A stretch of DNA of 64,000 nt from Baylisascaris procyonis. Lineage: Eukaryota > Nematoda > Chromadorea > Rhabditida > Ascarididae. A program made the position numbers and the translations under genes. The DNA is taken from positions 4,558,001-4,622,000 of the forward strand of contig JAZARR010000146.1 of NCBI GenBank assembly GCA_037389465.1, given 5' to 3'. Shown here one piece after another: positions 1 through 12,100 of the stretch (position 1 is the first letter of the stretch; every line of letters begins with the position of its first letter). Under the pieces are notes generated by a model that was given only the letters and a program-made list of their open reading frames with translations, made no database searches and was not told the DNA's origin.

Positions 1-285
1 ATTATTCTGCATGTTGCCTATTCCACTCATTCAATTTTATTTAGTGATATTATTTCATGTGGATGCATTCTCAATAAAAATGCTTGCTCAATAGTGCGAA
101 CAGGAAATGAGAATTTTTTATGCTCGTCATAGCCTCTCATAGCTGAACACTCACATCTATTTCGATCTGCTTCTCATCAGCAGAGAACTGCGGTGACTTA
201 TCTTGAAGTTGCTAAAAGAGCCAAGTTCTAACTGGAGGAATTCATTTAGTTGTTTTGAATGTTCACGAAGCGAAGTGGATGTATA
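1..285. other. Non-coding flank
   Basis: AT-rich sequence to the left of the TA palindrome and the LINE. I see no exon, RNA gene or repeat here on either strand. Confidence 0.5.
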
Positions 286-317
286 GAAGGATCTTTATAT
301 ATGCTACATGCTATACA

Positions 318-363
<46 letters not shown>

Positions 364-395
364 TGTATAGCATGTAGCATATATAAAGATCCTTC
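286..395. repeat. 110-bp perfect palindrome with a (TA)n core
   Basis: The left arm begins GAAGGATCTTTATATATGCT and the right arm ends with its exact reverse complement. Every base p pairs with base 681-p from 286 to 395, with the (TA)n run in the centre. The symmetry breaks at 285/396. Single strands could fold into one long hairpin. It lies directly beside the GC-rich 5' part of the LINE. Confidence 0.85.
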
Positions 396-1104
396 GCATA
401 TAAAGCAACCGCGGACAACCTAGCGGCGAAATCCAACAGGGTGTGACTGGGGTTGACGGTGGCACGCCAGCGCCTGAAAAAATGGTCACAATACCCAATG
501 ACGGTTTCGTGTCACGGCGAATACGGTCCGCCGAAAAAGACCGCTGCCCCTACTGCCTTGTAGGTACTTCGTGAAAGAAGAAAGGCTAGGAGAAAGGAAC
601 TCCGAATCATGGTGAATAGCACCTGCAGTGGGCTACGATTGTATATCGGAAGGGCAGTTTTGTATGGTCAACCTGGCCTCATTTCTGGCCACACTGCTGC
701 GCACCCACTTCTCAGACTACACGTCTCGATCTTCGTGCCTGCAGCCAACGAGCTTTGGGTGAACAGAGAGTGGGATTTGTCTCACAAGCATCTCTCACTT
801 AAATCAACTCATTGTGACGGTAAAACTCCGGTGAAGATGTTGTGTGAAGCCCTGCGGCGACTGGCAAGTGGCGACGGGTACAGGTGTCGGGTCACTGGAA
901 GTACCTAGTCACGACCCTGCACGCAGGCGGCTCAGGTGTGATGGCCGCTTCTTGACGACCAGGAACTACTTCAAGATTCGTGTCCTGCCTGGGTGGCAGA
1001 GCAGCCCTATTCAGGAACGCACTGCTCTCTTCGAATGAAGAAGGGGATATAAAAGGTTCCCTAAACATTGCTAGTTCCAAATCCTTCATCAAGCATACCG
1101 CGGC

Positions 1105-4100
1105 TTGCTGAATACTCACCCGTGCGGTCGAAAAACAAAGTGGTGTAAATCTCAACCAATCCGTTTGGCAACGTGGAACGTGCGCACGCTATTGGATAGC
1201 GGTGATCGCCACGAGCGAAGAACAGCCATAATTGCCCGTGAACTTGCCAGATATCGCATAGACATCGCAGCACTTTGCGAAACCAGAATCTCCGGTAGAT
1301 CGCAGTTCTCGGAAGAAGGTGGAGGATATACGTTCTTTTGCATTGGACAACCTGAAGGTGCACCCAGGCAAGGTGGAGTTGGATTTGCCATTAGGAACGC
1401 GATCGTTAAAACGCTCTGCTCTACACCAGTCGCTATTACGCCACGACACATGAGCCTCGAACTCCCGCTGTCGCATGGTCGCAAAGCCACTCTCCTCTCG
1501 GTATATGCACCAACCCTTCTCGCATCAGACGACTCCAAGGAAGAGTTCTATGCCGAACTGGATAACATAATCTCCAAAACTTCCTACAGAAACAAACTAT
1601 TTATTCTGGGAGACTTCAACGCCAGGGTTGGCCGTGAGTTCGCCACATGGAGCCGAGTGCTCGGGCGTCATGGAGTTGGTAAGGCCAACTCAAACGGCAC
1701 AATGCTACTCGAACTATGTGCAAAACATGAACTGGTCATAACTAACACAGTCTTTCAACAAGCAAACAAATTCAAGAACACGTGGATGCATCCCAGGTCG
1801 AAACACTGGCACATGCTCGACTACGTAATAACCAAGCAACGCGACCTGAGAGACGTGAAATTAACCCGAGCAATGCGCGGAAGCACGACATGGTCAGATC
1901 ATGTTCTAGTTCGCAGTACTGTGCGCCTGACAACGACGCCTCCGCAGAGGTGTCGACGAGGTCTCAATGTCAAGAAGCTCAACGTGAGCGCGCTAAAACG
2001 TCTAGACGTTCGGACGGAGCTGGAACAAGAACTCAATGCCAGGCTGAGTGAGCGGGAGAACAACGATGGAGCTGATGATGACTGGAACAACTTAAAAGAT
2101 CTAGTCTATAACGCCACAGCAAAAGTTGTTGGCTTCGTGAGGAAACACAGCAAAGACTGGTTCGATGATCAGGACACTGAAATCGGAGCGCTACTGAACA
2201 AAATGTACACCACACATTTGCAGTGGATAAATGACAAATCGTGTGCCGCCAAGAAACATGCTTATAACACAGCCAGGAAGGAGGCAAATGCGAAACTTCG
2301 CACAATGAAGGAACGCTGGTGGGCCAATATGGCAATCGAGCTCCAGACAGCAGCAGACCGCCATGACATGAAAGCATTCTATGACGGCCTCAAGGCAGTC
2401 TACGGTCCAAGAGATTCCGGGAGTGTTCCAGTTTATTCGAAGGACGGCTCTCATCTCATAACTGACCGTGAGAAGATTCTGGAACGCTGGGCAGAACACT
2501 TCCGAGTGGTGCTGAATCAAGCATCAGAGTTTGACTCAACGGTGCTCTCCGAAGTTCCACAATGGAATGTGTCCAACGACCTGGCGTATCCTCCATCAGA
2601 ACGCGAGGTACTTGACGCCATCCAATCGCTGAAAGCGGGTAAGGCACCTGGTGCCGATGGCTTACCCGGCGAAATATTCAAATACGGCGGGCGCAAACTT
2701 ATTCACCGGCTCACAACCTTATATCGGCACATATGGGAGCGTGAAGACGTCCCACAAGAATTCAAGGATGCGCAAATAGTTCATATTTTTAAACGCAAGG
2801 GCGATCGGGCAACCTGTGATGATCACAGAGGCATCTCTCTCCTGTCCATCCCAGGCAAGATCCTGGCAAGAGTAATTCTCAACCGACTTGCCTTGCATGT
2901 CTCCAATAACAACATCCTTCCAGAAAGCCAATGTGGTTTTCGCGCTGGTCGCAGCACCATCGACATGATATTCAGCGCTCGTCAACTGCAGGAAAAGTGT
3001 CGTGAACAAAACAAAGACCTTTTCGTTGTTTTTGTTGACCTCACGAAAGCTTTCGATTCTGTCAACAGAAAAGGTTTGTGGTCACTTCTACGCAAAATTG
3101 GATGTCCAGATAAGTTCGTAAATATGATCCGATCGTTCCATGAAGGGATGCGCGCTCGCGTTATCGAAGCAGGCAACATGTCGGATGCATTCGCAGTTAC
3201 CAACGGCACCAAACAGGGATGTGTACTTGCTCCGCTTCTGTTTGGGATCTTCTTTGCCATGATGCTGTCGGTCGCATTTAAAGACTGCAATACTGGCATA
3301 CCAATTCAATTTCGAATGGATGGCAACATCTTCAACCTCAAACGGTTAGAAGCCAGAACAAAAGTACACACTGCAGTCATCCGGGAACTCCTATATGCTG
3401 ATGACTGCGCGTTAATGGCACATTCCTGCGCGGATCTACAAGACATCATGAATCGCTTTGCCACGGCAGCCAACCGTTTTGGCTTGAAGGTCAGCCTGAA
3501 GAAAACCGAAGTTATGTACCGAGAATGCCCAGATCGTCAGCAGCCTACATCACACACCGTAACAGTTGACGGATCCAATCTTCGGGTTGTCGATAACTTT
3601 ACATACCTAGGCAGCACACTTACAAGCTCAACATATAATGACACAGAAACTTCCAGAAGATTGGCGAAAGCGAGTGCCGCATTTGGCAAACTATACAAAC
3701 GTCTCTGGAGCAGACATGAAGTGAAACTGAGTACTAAGGTTGCGGTATACCGTGCAGTCGTGCTAACAACACTTCTCTACGGTTCCGAAACCTGGACGCT
3801 ATATCGAAAAGACATCAAGAGACTGGATCAGTTTCATATGCGATGTTTACGCAAAATTGCAAATATCAGGTGGCAAGACAAAGTAAGGAACACTGAAGTG
3901 CTGAAAAGGTGCAAGATAACTGGTATCGAAGCATACATCATCTCGTCCCAACTACGTTGGGTTGGGCATGTCATCAGAATGCCGGACAACCGCATCCCCA
4001 AGCAACTACTTTACGGACAACTCGCCTCTGGGGAACGGAAACGAGGACGTCCGCTGCTTCGATACAAGGATGGAGTCAAGGCAACGCTGAAAGCGTGTCA

Positions 4101-4332
4101 AATGGAGCTAAAGGATGACATAGTACATGACAGACAGCTGTGGAGGAGAGCATGCCGCGAGGGGACTGCACGATTTGAGGGATGTCGAGTTCGAGCACTG
4201 GAAGAGAAAAGATCGCGACGACTATTGGGCACAAGTGGGCCTGATCAAGGAGTACGGTTTATCTGCGATAGGTGCAACAGGACATGCTTATCCCGAATTG
4301 GACTCGTCTCACACATGCGCGTTCACCGGTGA
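1105..4332 (+). CDS. LINE endonuclease / reverse transcriptase polyprotein
   Basis: The frame is 1075 codons with no internal stop. The N-terminal APE-type endonuclease shows WNVRTL (about residue 20), CETRIS, VYAP, GDFNA (169-173) and WSDH, which are the metal- and phosphate-binding motifs of the exonuclease/endonuclease/phosphatase fold. The reverse transcriptase follows, with KAPGADGLP, GISLL, the fingers/palm motif VDLTKAFD (catalytic Asp near 645), KQGC and the catalytic YADD (764-767). The last 25 residues form a C2H2 finger (C-x2-C-x12-H-x3-H). The protein would nick target DNA and prime reverse transcription of its own mRNA in the nucleus. The frame is open from about 1075, but no ATG lies upstream of the endonuclease. 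The first in-frame Met is near residue 116, beyond the first catalytic motifs. The true start is therefore unclear; the start given is the first TTG. Confidence 0.85.
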   Translation: MLNTHPCGRKTKWCKSQPIRLATWNVRTLLDSGDRHERRTAIIARELARYRIDIAALCETRISGRSQFSEEGGGYTFFCIGQPEGAPRQGGVGFAIRNAIVKTLCSTPVAITPRHMSLELPLSHGRKATLLSVYAPTLLASDDSKEEFYAELDNIISKTSYRNKLFILGDFNARVGREFATWSRVLGRHGVGKANSNGTMLLELCAKHELVITNTVFQQANKFKNTWMHPRSKHWHMLDYVITKQRDLRDVKLTRAMRGSTTWSDHVLVRSTVRLTTTPPQRCRRGLNVKKLNVSALKRLDVRTELEQELNARLSERENNDGADDDWNNLKDLVYNATAKVVGFVRKHSKDWFDDQDTEIGALLNKMYTTHLQWINDKSCAAKKHAYNTARKEANAKLRTMKERWWANMAIELQTAADRHDMKAFYDGLKAVYGPRDSGSVPVYSKDGSHLITDREKILERWAEHFRVVLNQASEFDSTVLSEVPQWNVSNDLAYPPSEREVLDAIQSLKAGKAPGADGLPGEIFKYGGRKLIHRLTTLYRHIWEREDVPQEFKDAQIVHIFKRKGDRATCDDHRGISLLSIPGKILARVILNRLALHVSNNNILPESQCGFRAGRSTIDMIFSARQLQEKCREQNKDLFVVFVDLTKAFDSVNRKGLWSLLRKIGCPDKFVNMIRSFHEGMRARVIEAGNMSDAFAVTNGTKQGCVLAPLLFGIFFAMMLSVAFKDCNTGIPIQFRMDGNIFNLKRLEARTKVHTAVIRELLYADDCALMAHSCADLQDIMNRFATAANRFGLKVSLKKTEVMYRECPDRQQPTSHTVTVDGSNLRVVDNFTYLGSTLTSSTYNDTETSRRLAKASAAFGKLYKRLWSRHEVKLSTKVAVYRAVVLTTLLYGSETWTLYRKDIKRLDQFHMRCLRKIANIRWQDKVRNTEVLKRCKITGIEAYIISSQLRWVGHVIRMPDNRIPKQLLYGQLASGERKRGRPLLRYKDGVKATLKACQMELKDDIVHDRQLWRRACREGTARFEGCRVRALEEKRSRRLLGTSGPDQGVRFICDRCNRTCLSRIGLVSHMRVHR

Positions 4333-4363
4333 TGAGATCCGTTGACTACAACGGCTCAGTCCA

Positions 4364-4390
4364 TGATATATATATATATATATATATATT
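4364..4390. repeat. (AT)n microsatellite, LINE tail
   Basis: A short alternating AT run about 30 nt after the LINE stop codon, followed by AT-rich host sequence. It most likely represents the 3' terminus of the retrotransposon. Confidence 0.7.
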
Positions 4391-7117
4391 GCAATCACGG
4401 TTCAATAGGTCATCAAGTGATGCTGAAAAGTAAAAGGGGGCAGTAGATCATCTAGAAAACAGTGCGCATTTTGAGATGATTTCGAAAAAGGTTTCATATG
4501 GTAATAGACGAAACGGAGCAGATACCATCTGCGAAAGTTTTATCTGTTTCCTTCCCTTTTACTGTTCTTTCAATTACGACCCCATGTGGATACGATATTT
4601 TCTTACTATATGATACCTCTTTTTTTACTGCTGTCTTCACGCTTTTTACTCTAGGTCCCTTAATTTTGCTACCCTTCTATATGCACCCACAAACTTTAAC
4701 CCGTTTGAGCTGTGTGAACATCGTATATTCGAGGTGGATGTTATATTAAAATAGTGTTTGGTTTGGTGTGTGAAAATAAGCACTCGTAAGACCTCTTCGA
4801 AGAGTTCTACGAGTCACATAAAAGCGCCGAAAGGGCTTCTCGAGGCGGTCTGGCTCTCAAGAATGTGGGTCCGAACAAGATAGCTCTGCTTAGGATCACA
4901 TACGACTACATCAGACAACTCGCTTTTTTTTGATTTGAACATAAATAAGGCCTTTACCCACATTTTTGGAGGCGCAGTGCTCTTGAATATAACGTCTCGC
5001 ATGTCGTTGAGAATAGAAACTGTTGAAGCCAAGCCCAACCCGTGCAAAGCGCAAGCCTATTTTGCCGTAAGTGCAGCATTATAAGCGGCTTATTGCGAAA
5101 TGATGCGTTCTATGCCATGTAAATCACACATGCGTTATTTCCCCTCCCACCCTCAGATTAGATCCACCGCAGAGTGCGGAATTTTCGAGAAATGAGATGC
5201 GATCAGGTGGTAAGTAGCACTGGAAGGAAAAATTCCAGATGCCTTTGGAAAAATTACTCAAAAACGTGGAATTTCCCATGATTTCTGCGGCTTCATAGTA
5301 ATACTAGTAGCCATTTTTTGCATCACTGAAATGTGGCCATTTCTAGTTGTAATCCTATTAAAATTTGGTGTTGCACAAATTTCGAGGAAAAAAGTGACCT
5401 GTAAGATTTCCTCTAGGCCATTTAGGGGGTAAAGGTGAGAGGGAAGATGGGAATTGGTAGATAAGTGAATATGTGATTTTAGCGGGGCAGCAAAGATAAC
5501 AGTGCATGCTCACTGGGCCTCAAATTTCGCTACTAACGTTGATGCGAACCACGAGCTGATTGTAAGCGTGGAGGTTGTGCAGAAGTGGAATATTTCCTGT
5601 ATTTCCTGGAATATAAGTGGAATACTTCCTGTAATATTTCCTGTGTGCAGAAACGGTACTCTTTGCGAAAGCTCGGATATACGATTGTTTGTCGATTCAA
5701 GGATGCCTTTGAATCTCAGGAATTTCTCTGATTAGAACATCGCAAAACGCATGAACATTCCTGACCACCCCTTATCAAAAAATATCAGATCATGGACATT
5801 TTTTGAAATGAGTATTTGCACAGTTTACTTGCATTCTGATAAGAGCCATCATTTCTTTCAGTGGGAACGTATCATTCGTTCATTTTCAAACAAGAGAATG
5901 CGATCGCGAAGATCGGTTATTCGGGCAATTCTATTCATCGTTCGCTTACAAAAATCGGTCTCTCAACAAAGATCGCGATGTGTTGTGAAAGAGACCTCTA
6001 CGATCAGGAGGTAGCTGATATTTGGATTTTTCTTAGCAATTTGGTTCGCAATTCAGCAACAATTTACAATTCGGTGGAAATGCTAATTTTGAAGGCGGTG
6101 CTGTTAATTGCAGCGGTCAGCGTGAATGAATGCGTATTGCTGTCGGATGAGCAATTTTTTTTTTTTTTTTTCAATACCACAATAAGCAAAGTTCACTGAA
6201 AAAATTTGCTGTAGCATGATGAAAAGCAGTGAAACGCAAAATTAAATGTTGCTTTCAATGGGATAGTTTTGTCATGCTAGTATCGCTGCTTTTCATAATG
6301 CGTTTCAATATTCCCAACTGCAATTCGAAGCATGTGATTTCGAAACAAGAATACGTTTCGTTGCGTCATTTGCTGTTCTTTTTTTTGTTTCATTGCGATG
6401 ATGCTTCTTCAATTCTTGTCTTCCAACAAGAATCTATTGGTGGCTTGATGGAAAAACCAACATATATCTCTCTTTTCAAATCTCTACGGCAACGCTTGAA
6501 AATTAACGAAGCTGACCCTTAAATATTATTGCGCCTTTATCCTTTCTAGAATGTTTGCATGATTGACGTCTGGTGAGAAAGTATAGTTCGCTTGTTGCAT
6601 TTCATCATATTTACTTAGGCAGTAAATCACCAGTGAGAAAATAAAACTTCTTGGCTTTTGAACTTTGGGGTCATCCGATTCAAGAGCGTTTTCAGCCCAA
6701 TTTTATTGAAATCAGTTTCCGGCGAACTTCGCGTAGGACCTGAATCCTGAAAGCCACTTTTAGGCGCTCTTGTATAAGTGAGAATTAATAGGCACTCACG
6801 CATTCTATGGGGATAAACAAGAATATTTTATATACTCTGCCACCCTATCACTAATGAAAAATTCTGCAAATCGCACAGCGGTACATATCGCTATCGATCA
6901 TATAGAGGACATTGTATGAATAACGAACTCCAAACGGAGACAGCAATAAATTACAGTAATAGAAACTCGACAAAATTAGGGGAAATTTTCCGCTTTTTCT
7001 CCTTTTTTTCATTCCAATATGGGACGAGAGGAGCCAGCGCCTTACGCCTTTCGAAGGCATTCCATTGAATGCCAATCTAACTGGATCAAACAATTCGCAT
7101 TCTTAACCTCTCTTCAG
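4391..7117. other. Intergenic, no gene seen
   Basis: AT-rich sequence with scattered short frames of no recognisable content and poly-T runs (for example near 6157-6170). I could not link any stretch to a protein family or an RNA gene. Confidence 0.4.
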
Positions 7118-7237
7118 TAACATACAGATGCCATTCAACGCGACAGCAACGAAATCATCAACAGGAGCACCACACTCAGCATCGCCATAGTGCTCCAAAC
7201 GCGTCAGCAGGTTTGCTTGTCGCTCCTCGGCGCCATC
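7118..7237 (+). other. Possible upstream exon of the ANKFN1-like gene
   Basis: After a good acceptor (CTCTTCAG, ending 7117; a second CAG ends at 7126) there is an open, Gln/His/Ser-rich frame that ends in ...RRHPELQT. If spliced at the weak donor AC|GTCTGT (after 7237), two bases are left over. These join in phase with the exon at 9189 to read PELQT-SPERCMSIPNDLF. Composition differs from the AT-rich surroundings. This is an inference from phase and composition only; the donor is poor and no homologue was checked. Confidence 0.25.
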
Positions 7238-9188
7238 CGGAGTTGCAGACGTCTGTCGATTTCACAGGCATTGTATCTTGCGGTTATGAAGTTTCTCAGT
7301 AATTTCTATGTGTCGTACGTTCGTGGTCTACTTTTTCACGTTAAAAAAGTTTAACTGGAAGACATAAGGGGCGTAAACTTGTGCTTTTTGAGCTGCAGTC
7401 GTTGTTTCTGCCAGGAAGAGGGGTAATAGGGGACAAGCTGCCTTCGTTTAAAGTTCATAATTCTTTAAAAACAAACTTATAGTAAATCCTTCTTTTGCAC
7501 TTTAGGAAAGATTAGACGAGAGATCAAACAATTCAATTAGCCATACTGACCAAAAAGGAATTTTTTTTGTACAAATTTCCCACTAGAAAATCAACAAGAT
7601 GACTCTTATAGAAATTATCTAGGAAAAGAATAAGCTGTTTGAATGAACAGGAGATTGTCAATTCTACACTGCTATCTCACCGTTGTTTCGTTAGGTTATC
7701 AACAAAAATTCAATAAAATAGAAGTAATATAGCAGTACAACTAGAAGAAATAAGAATAAATGAAATTTTGAACTAGGACGGGTATTTAAAAAAAAACACT
7801 CGTAATCCTCTCACAAAGCAATTTTGATTTGTTTAATTGATGAAAATTTTTTGAGATATCATAAATAGGCTAATTTTATACACGCATTATTAAGACGCAA
7901 AAAAAATGCGTAGATTTGTCTAAAGAAAATTTATCTTCGCATATGAAAGTTAAAAAAGCTCATAAAATGGAAAAAAAAAAAGATAATTCCATATATGCGC
8001 TTTTTTGGCTTATTGAAAAGCCGAAATGCTTGAATCCTGGGAAAAGCGCACCGCTAATAGTTTTCATACAAGAAAGTCTCAATGATAAAAATATTCTCAA
8101 TGCCATGAAAAAAGAAGCATCTTTCTAACCTTAGAGAAGTTGTGTAAAAAATGAGTCAGAGGTGGTATTAATGGAATGAATGTATAAGGAGGGACTAGTT
8201 TAACGGTCACATGATGGAGTGCTTCGAAAGTGAGGGATGCTCGGTGACGAGGCGAACGTGAGACGGTGGTGGGTTGACCTCGAATTGAGTGCCACATGAG
8301 GGCTATTATTGCAGAAACGTTCTTGCGCATGAGTCAACCATACAGAATCGCACTTCACCATTACGCGGGACAGGTTACGTTCACAGTACACGCATCCGAT
8401 GCGCACCGAATGGCACTACGCGTACTCACGCATAAGCGCCTCGCTCGACGTTCTGGGTTTGAGTTGACTGTTTTAGGTTAAAAGCTCGACTTCGATTCCC
8501 TTTTGTCAACAAATTCCCATTCGATTTTTCCCACTATTCCAAAATCGACTAGCTGTGCTTGTTTGTGTAATAGCTTACCAAATATGACTCTGCGGTTTTA
8601 CGAATGGAGCTAAGATTTTGATAGCAATGAAGAGCAAAGTTTATGATTCATTACTGTGTTAGATGCGAATATCAAATAAGCATTCAAAATATCAGTATAA
8701 CTGATTGACCACTTAAGACGCACTAAATTTGATCTTCTGCTTATTACTAAACAAGCACCTGAAATTGACGAGATTGTTTTTTTTTTTGCAGTTACCTTAA
8801 ATCACATTCTTACTGACTCCTGACGAAAATGAGAAGATAGAATTGTCGCTTTCTCATCAGAAAATAGGTGAGACAAGGTGACGTGCTGATCTTCCGACGA
8901 AAGCCGGATCGATCATTCAGCTAGCGTTATTCTCGTGTGGCATTGAGAATATCACCGATTTGTTTTTGAAATCTCAGCAGCGAACCAAGTAAATCTTCAT
9001 CGCTTAATGATGCACTACCTCTTCCCCCTCCCCCTTCCTCTCCCCACTCCTATTCCAGTCGTCTAGCTTCTCATAAAGCTAGTACTGTGCACTTAAATAA
9101 ACATCATCATGTAATCAGAGGTTTCTTTCCTTTAAATTGCAAGCATCATGATGGATTTCCGCAATGTTGTTTAATATTTGACTTTCAG
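7238..9188. other. Non-coding, with a GC-richer patch
   Basis: No convincing exon. About 8210-8460 is distinctly GC- and CpG-richer than its surroundings and carries open but unrecognisable frames on both strands; it could be promoter or repeat sequence. About 9015-9050 is a pyrimidine tract. Confidence 0.35.
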
Positions 9189-12100
9189 CAGTCCAGAACG
9201 ATGTATGAGCATTCCAAACGACTTATTCGGTAAGTGTTGTTGGCACGTTATTTATTTCAATATCGAAAATATACATATCTAGATATTCTTGTGTAATTCA
9301 TCAATAAATATATAGTCGAATTTGATGACAGCGATAGCGATTTTATTTCGTGGGGTCATTTGTGTCGTATTGAAAGGGCGAATTCACTTTCCATTCAGCC
9401 CACTTTCATTTCCAGTTTCAAACTCTGTTCATTCTCATTTCCCATACATTCAGCGCCGCAGTCATAGGTGTTAAATACATTTTATCAGCTGATTTGTGTG
9501 ATAACCATCGCAATCTTATGCGGTTTTGTTGTTTCATCTCTTTTTTTTTTTGCTAATTTCATTTCTTGCATTTTTCGATGACATTTTTAGTTTTCTCTCA
9601 ATTGATCAATTTAATTGATCTTCAAGGTTTTCGATGATCACTCATTTTCATTGATATACAATCTATCTTAGAATATATTTTAAATTATTTGATTTTTCAT
9701 ATATTTGTTCTGGTCTCTCGACATTAAAATATTCCTCCCGTTATAGTTACTTTACCAAGATGTCAGATAAATTACAATCACAGGTTAAAAAGTAAACGAT
9801 GTTTAATTGTTAACGTTTTACAATAATCGCCAAGTATATCTAAATCATAGAAGTTATATTTTCCTTTCAAACCGATAGAATATTAGCGTGGATGAAATAG
9901 CATTAATTGTGCTATTGCGCTGATTTATATTTTAAAAAGACATGAAGAATGCAATGAATTTTTAGGGTGTCATCAACGAAGCGCAGAAGGCTACGAAAAG
10001 AATGAAATGACACAACAACGTAAACACAAACAAAATACGGCCACTATTCTCAGTTAGTTTTTCGATGTTAGGTCGTATATTAATTAATCTATAATGCGAT
10101 GAATGAACTAATCGCTCAATGGTCAAGGGCATTTCATTGTTTCTCAATATTCCGCTCTCATCGAGAGTATTAAAGAATAATCTCATCGTGATTTCTAGAT
10201 CACATCTCATTTAGAATGACCTAATTTAAGCATGACGCAATTTAATTGAGATATTATATGAAGTTCGATGAGCGAAAAAATTAATGCGATTCATTTGAAA
10301 TGAGAAACTCAATATGATCTATTTTCACTGTAATCTTAATTAGAATTGAATCTCATGAATATCTCGCGAATTCCATTTGACAATATTTTAAAGGAAATCT
10401 TCTAGTTCATTTGATTATTGAGCGAACTGTTCACTGCTGAAGTATTCAACAATTATTATTTGTAACGTTGTTCATTCAAGCTTCCTACTAGCAAAATGGC
10501 GATTTCTTCAACAAACCAATCAAAGTGGCGGGTTGCTTTTTCTAAATGTCACTTCATATTTTGTATTTCAACTTTCCTATGCAAACTGCCGCAAAAAAAA
10601 ATAACCCAAGAGGGTTAAGATGCACTTACGAGTGTCGAGGTGGACGATGTGCAAGCATTGAAGGCTCTTGTTGCAAAGGGTGGCATGGAACTCGACGCTA
10701 AGATCGAAAGCAGCCACTTGAGCGAATGGTCACTCGTCGACATGGCGCTTATGCTCGACCACCGACGATGCGCCTCTTTCCTACTGGAAGCTGGAGCGAT
10801 GCCAAGTCCTGAACGTAAGCTACCATCTCTTCTTCAATTTCATCAATGAAACTGAATAATTCAGTCGAACATTGTGCGACATTTTCGAGATCGCTATGAG
10901 CGCTACATCAGCGGCACTAACATTGGAATTGCTGTAGTATCGTTGTTATCACAATAACTCCTGAATTACTGTGGCATCACTGTTATGATCAATCAGTACC
11001 ACTGAGGGTTCCGGACCCTGTTTTCTTTGCCTAGTGCCCTCAATGTGTTCCTGAAGGACCCGCGAATCCCTTCTCTTTCGAGGCTTGACCATGCTGCATA
11101 ACCTGGGAACAAGATGAGAGGTTAAGGTTTTTATTATACCTTTAAAAAATCAACAATAGTGATGGTGGAGGCGATAACCCGACGGCAGGGAAGCGTCGAT
11201 CCGACAGAGCCTTGGTACGAATATGGGCACCTCCGCACCAGCCAGCACCGGGGACTACTCATGCCCGAGCCACTTGGCGGTTCGACTGCTAACCGCTAAT
11301 GTTCGAACCGGCCCACGTTAACAGCTAGAAGCGCACCAGTTGATTGTAAACAAAAACGCTCTCCTTTTATACGCACTGAGACTTGTCTTAAGGCATCTGT
11401 AGACAGTTTGTTGTCTTATGGTCACTACCTCTCTGCTTTGCATGAAAGCCGTTGATCTACAATTTAATGATCTCGCCTTACATCACAAATTAGACTTCGT
11501 TGGTATGCTTTTTCAGAAGCATCGTCTTTTCTTTATCGTTCCATGTTTACCTCTCCGGCGGTATCATTAATTCGCAGTTGAATTTAGACATCTTCTGCAT
11601 CTGCCTCGTTCTATTCTCTAATCTCAGAGAAATCAGTTGTGGTTATTTGTTTCCATCAAATGCTTATGAGTCTTAATGGCCGTGCACTTTTGCAGTTAGA
11701 GAATATTACGGGCACATGCTTCACATTTCTTCCTTGAACTACTTGTCCACATGACAAAAAGGTTATGTTTAGTATCATTTTCAGTATGTGGCACGGGTGC
11801 GCTTTTGAATAAAATCGAAACGCTACAGAAGAAAACGCTAAGGGAAGCTCAGCGTTCGAAGAATAGTGGTCTGACGAATAAAGTAAGCGCGAAGCAAGAA
11901 TTAAAGTTTTTCATGGATTTTATCGATGTTAACGGTATCTTTATTTGACATTAACAGGAAGTATGTTAACGTCTACTGCATTTTTCACCTTTTCGGAGTT
12001 GTTTTTTTTTCTCCAGTTCGGAAATGAGTAAAGTACTGCCATGACGTATGAAGACGATAGTATTAAGAATCTTGATTTCATATTCATTTTGCCAAAGAGC

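Larger units (their letters stand above)
396..4390 (+). mobile_element. RTE-like non-LTR retrotransposon (LINE)
   Basis: A GC-richer block stands out from the AT-rich flanks. It has a 5' leader of about 700 nt, one long open frame carrying an APE-type endonuclease and a reverse transcriptase, and a short 3' tail ending in an (AT)n run at about 4364-4390. A microsatellite tail is usual for RTE-type elements. The 5' boundary is uncertain and was set where composition changes after the palindrome at 286-395. I did not find a convincing target-site duplication. The element is on the + strand and outside all host genes. Because the frame is unbroken it is probably a recent insertion. Clade assignment (RTE superfamily, with a C-terminal finger) is by motif recall only. 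Confidence 0.85.

Noticed and set aside
609..908. 99-codon frame in the LINE leader as ORF1
   Set aside because: It has no recognisable coiled coil, RRM or zinc-knuckle; it may be a short regulatory ORF but cannot be supported as a protein gene.
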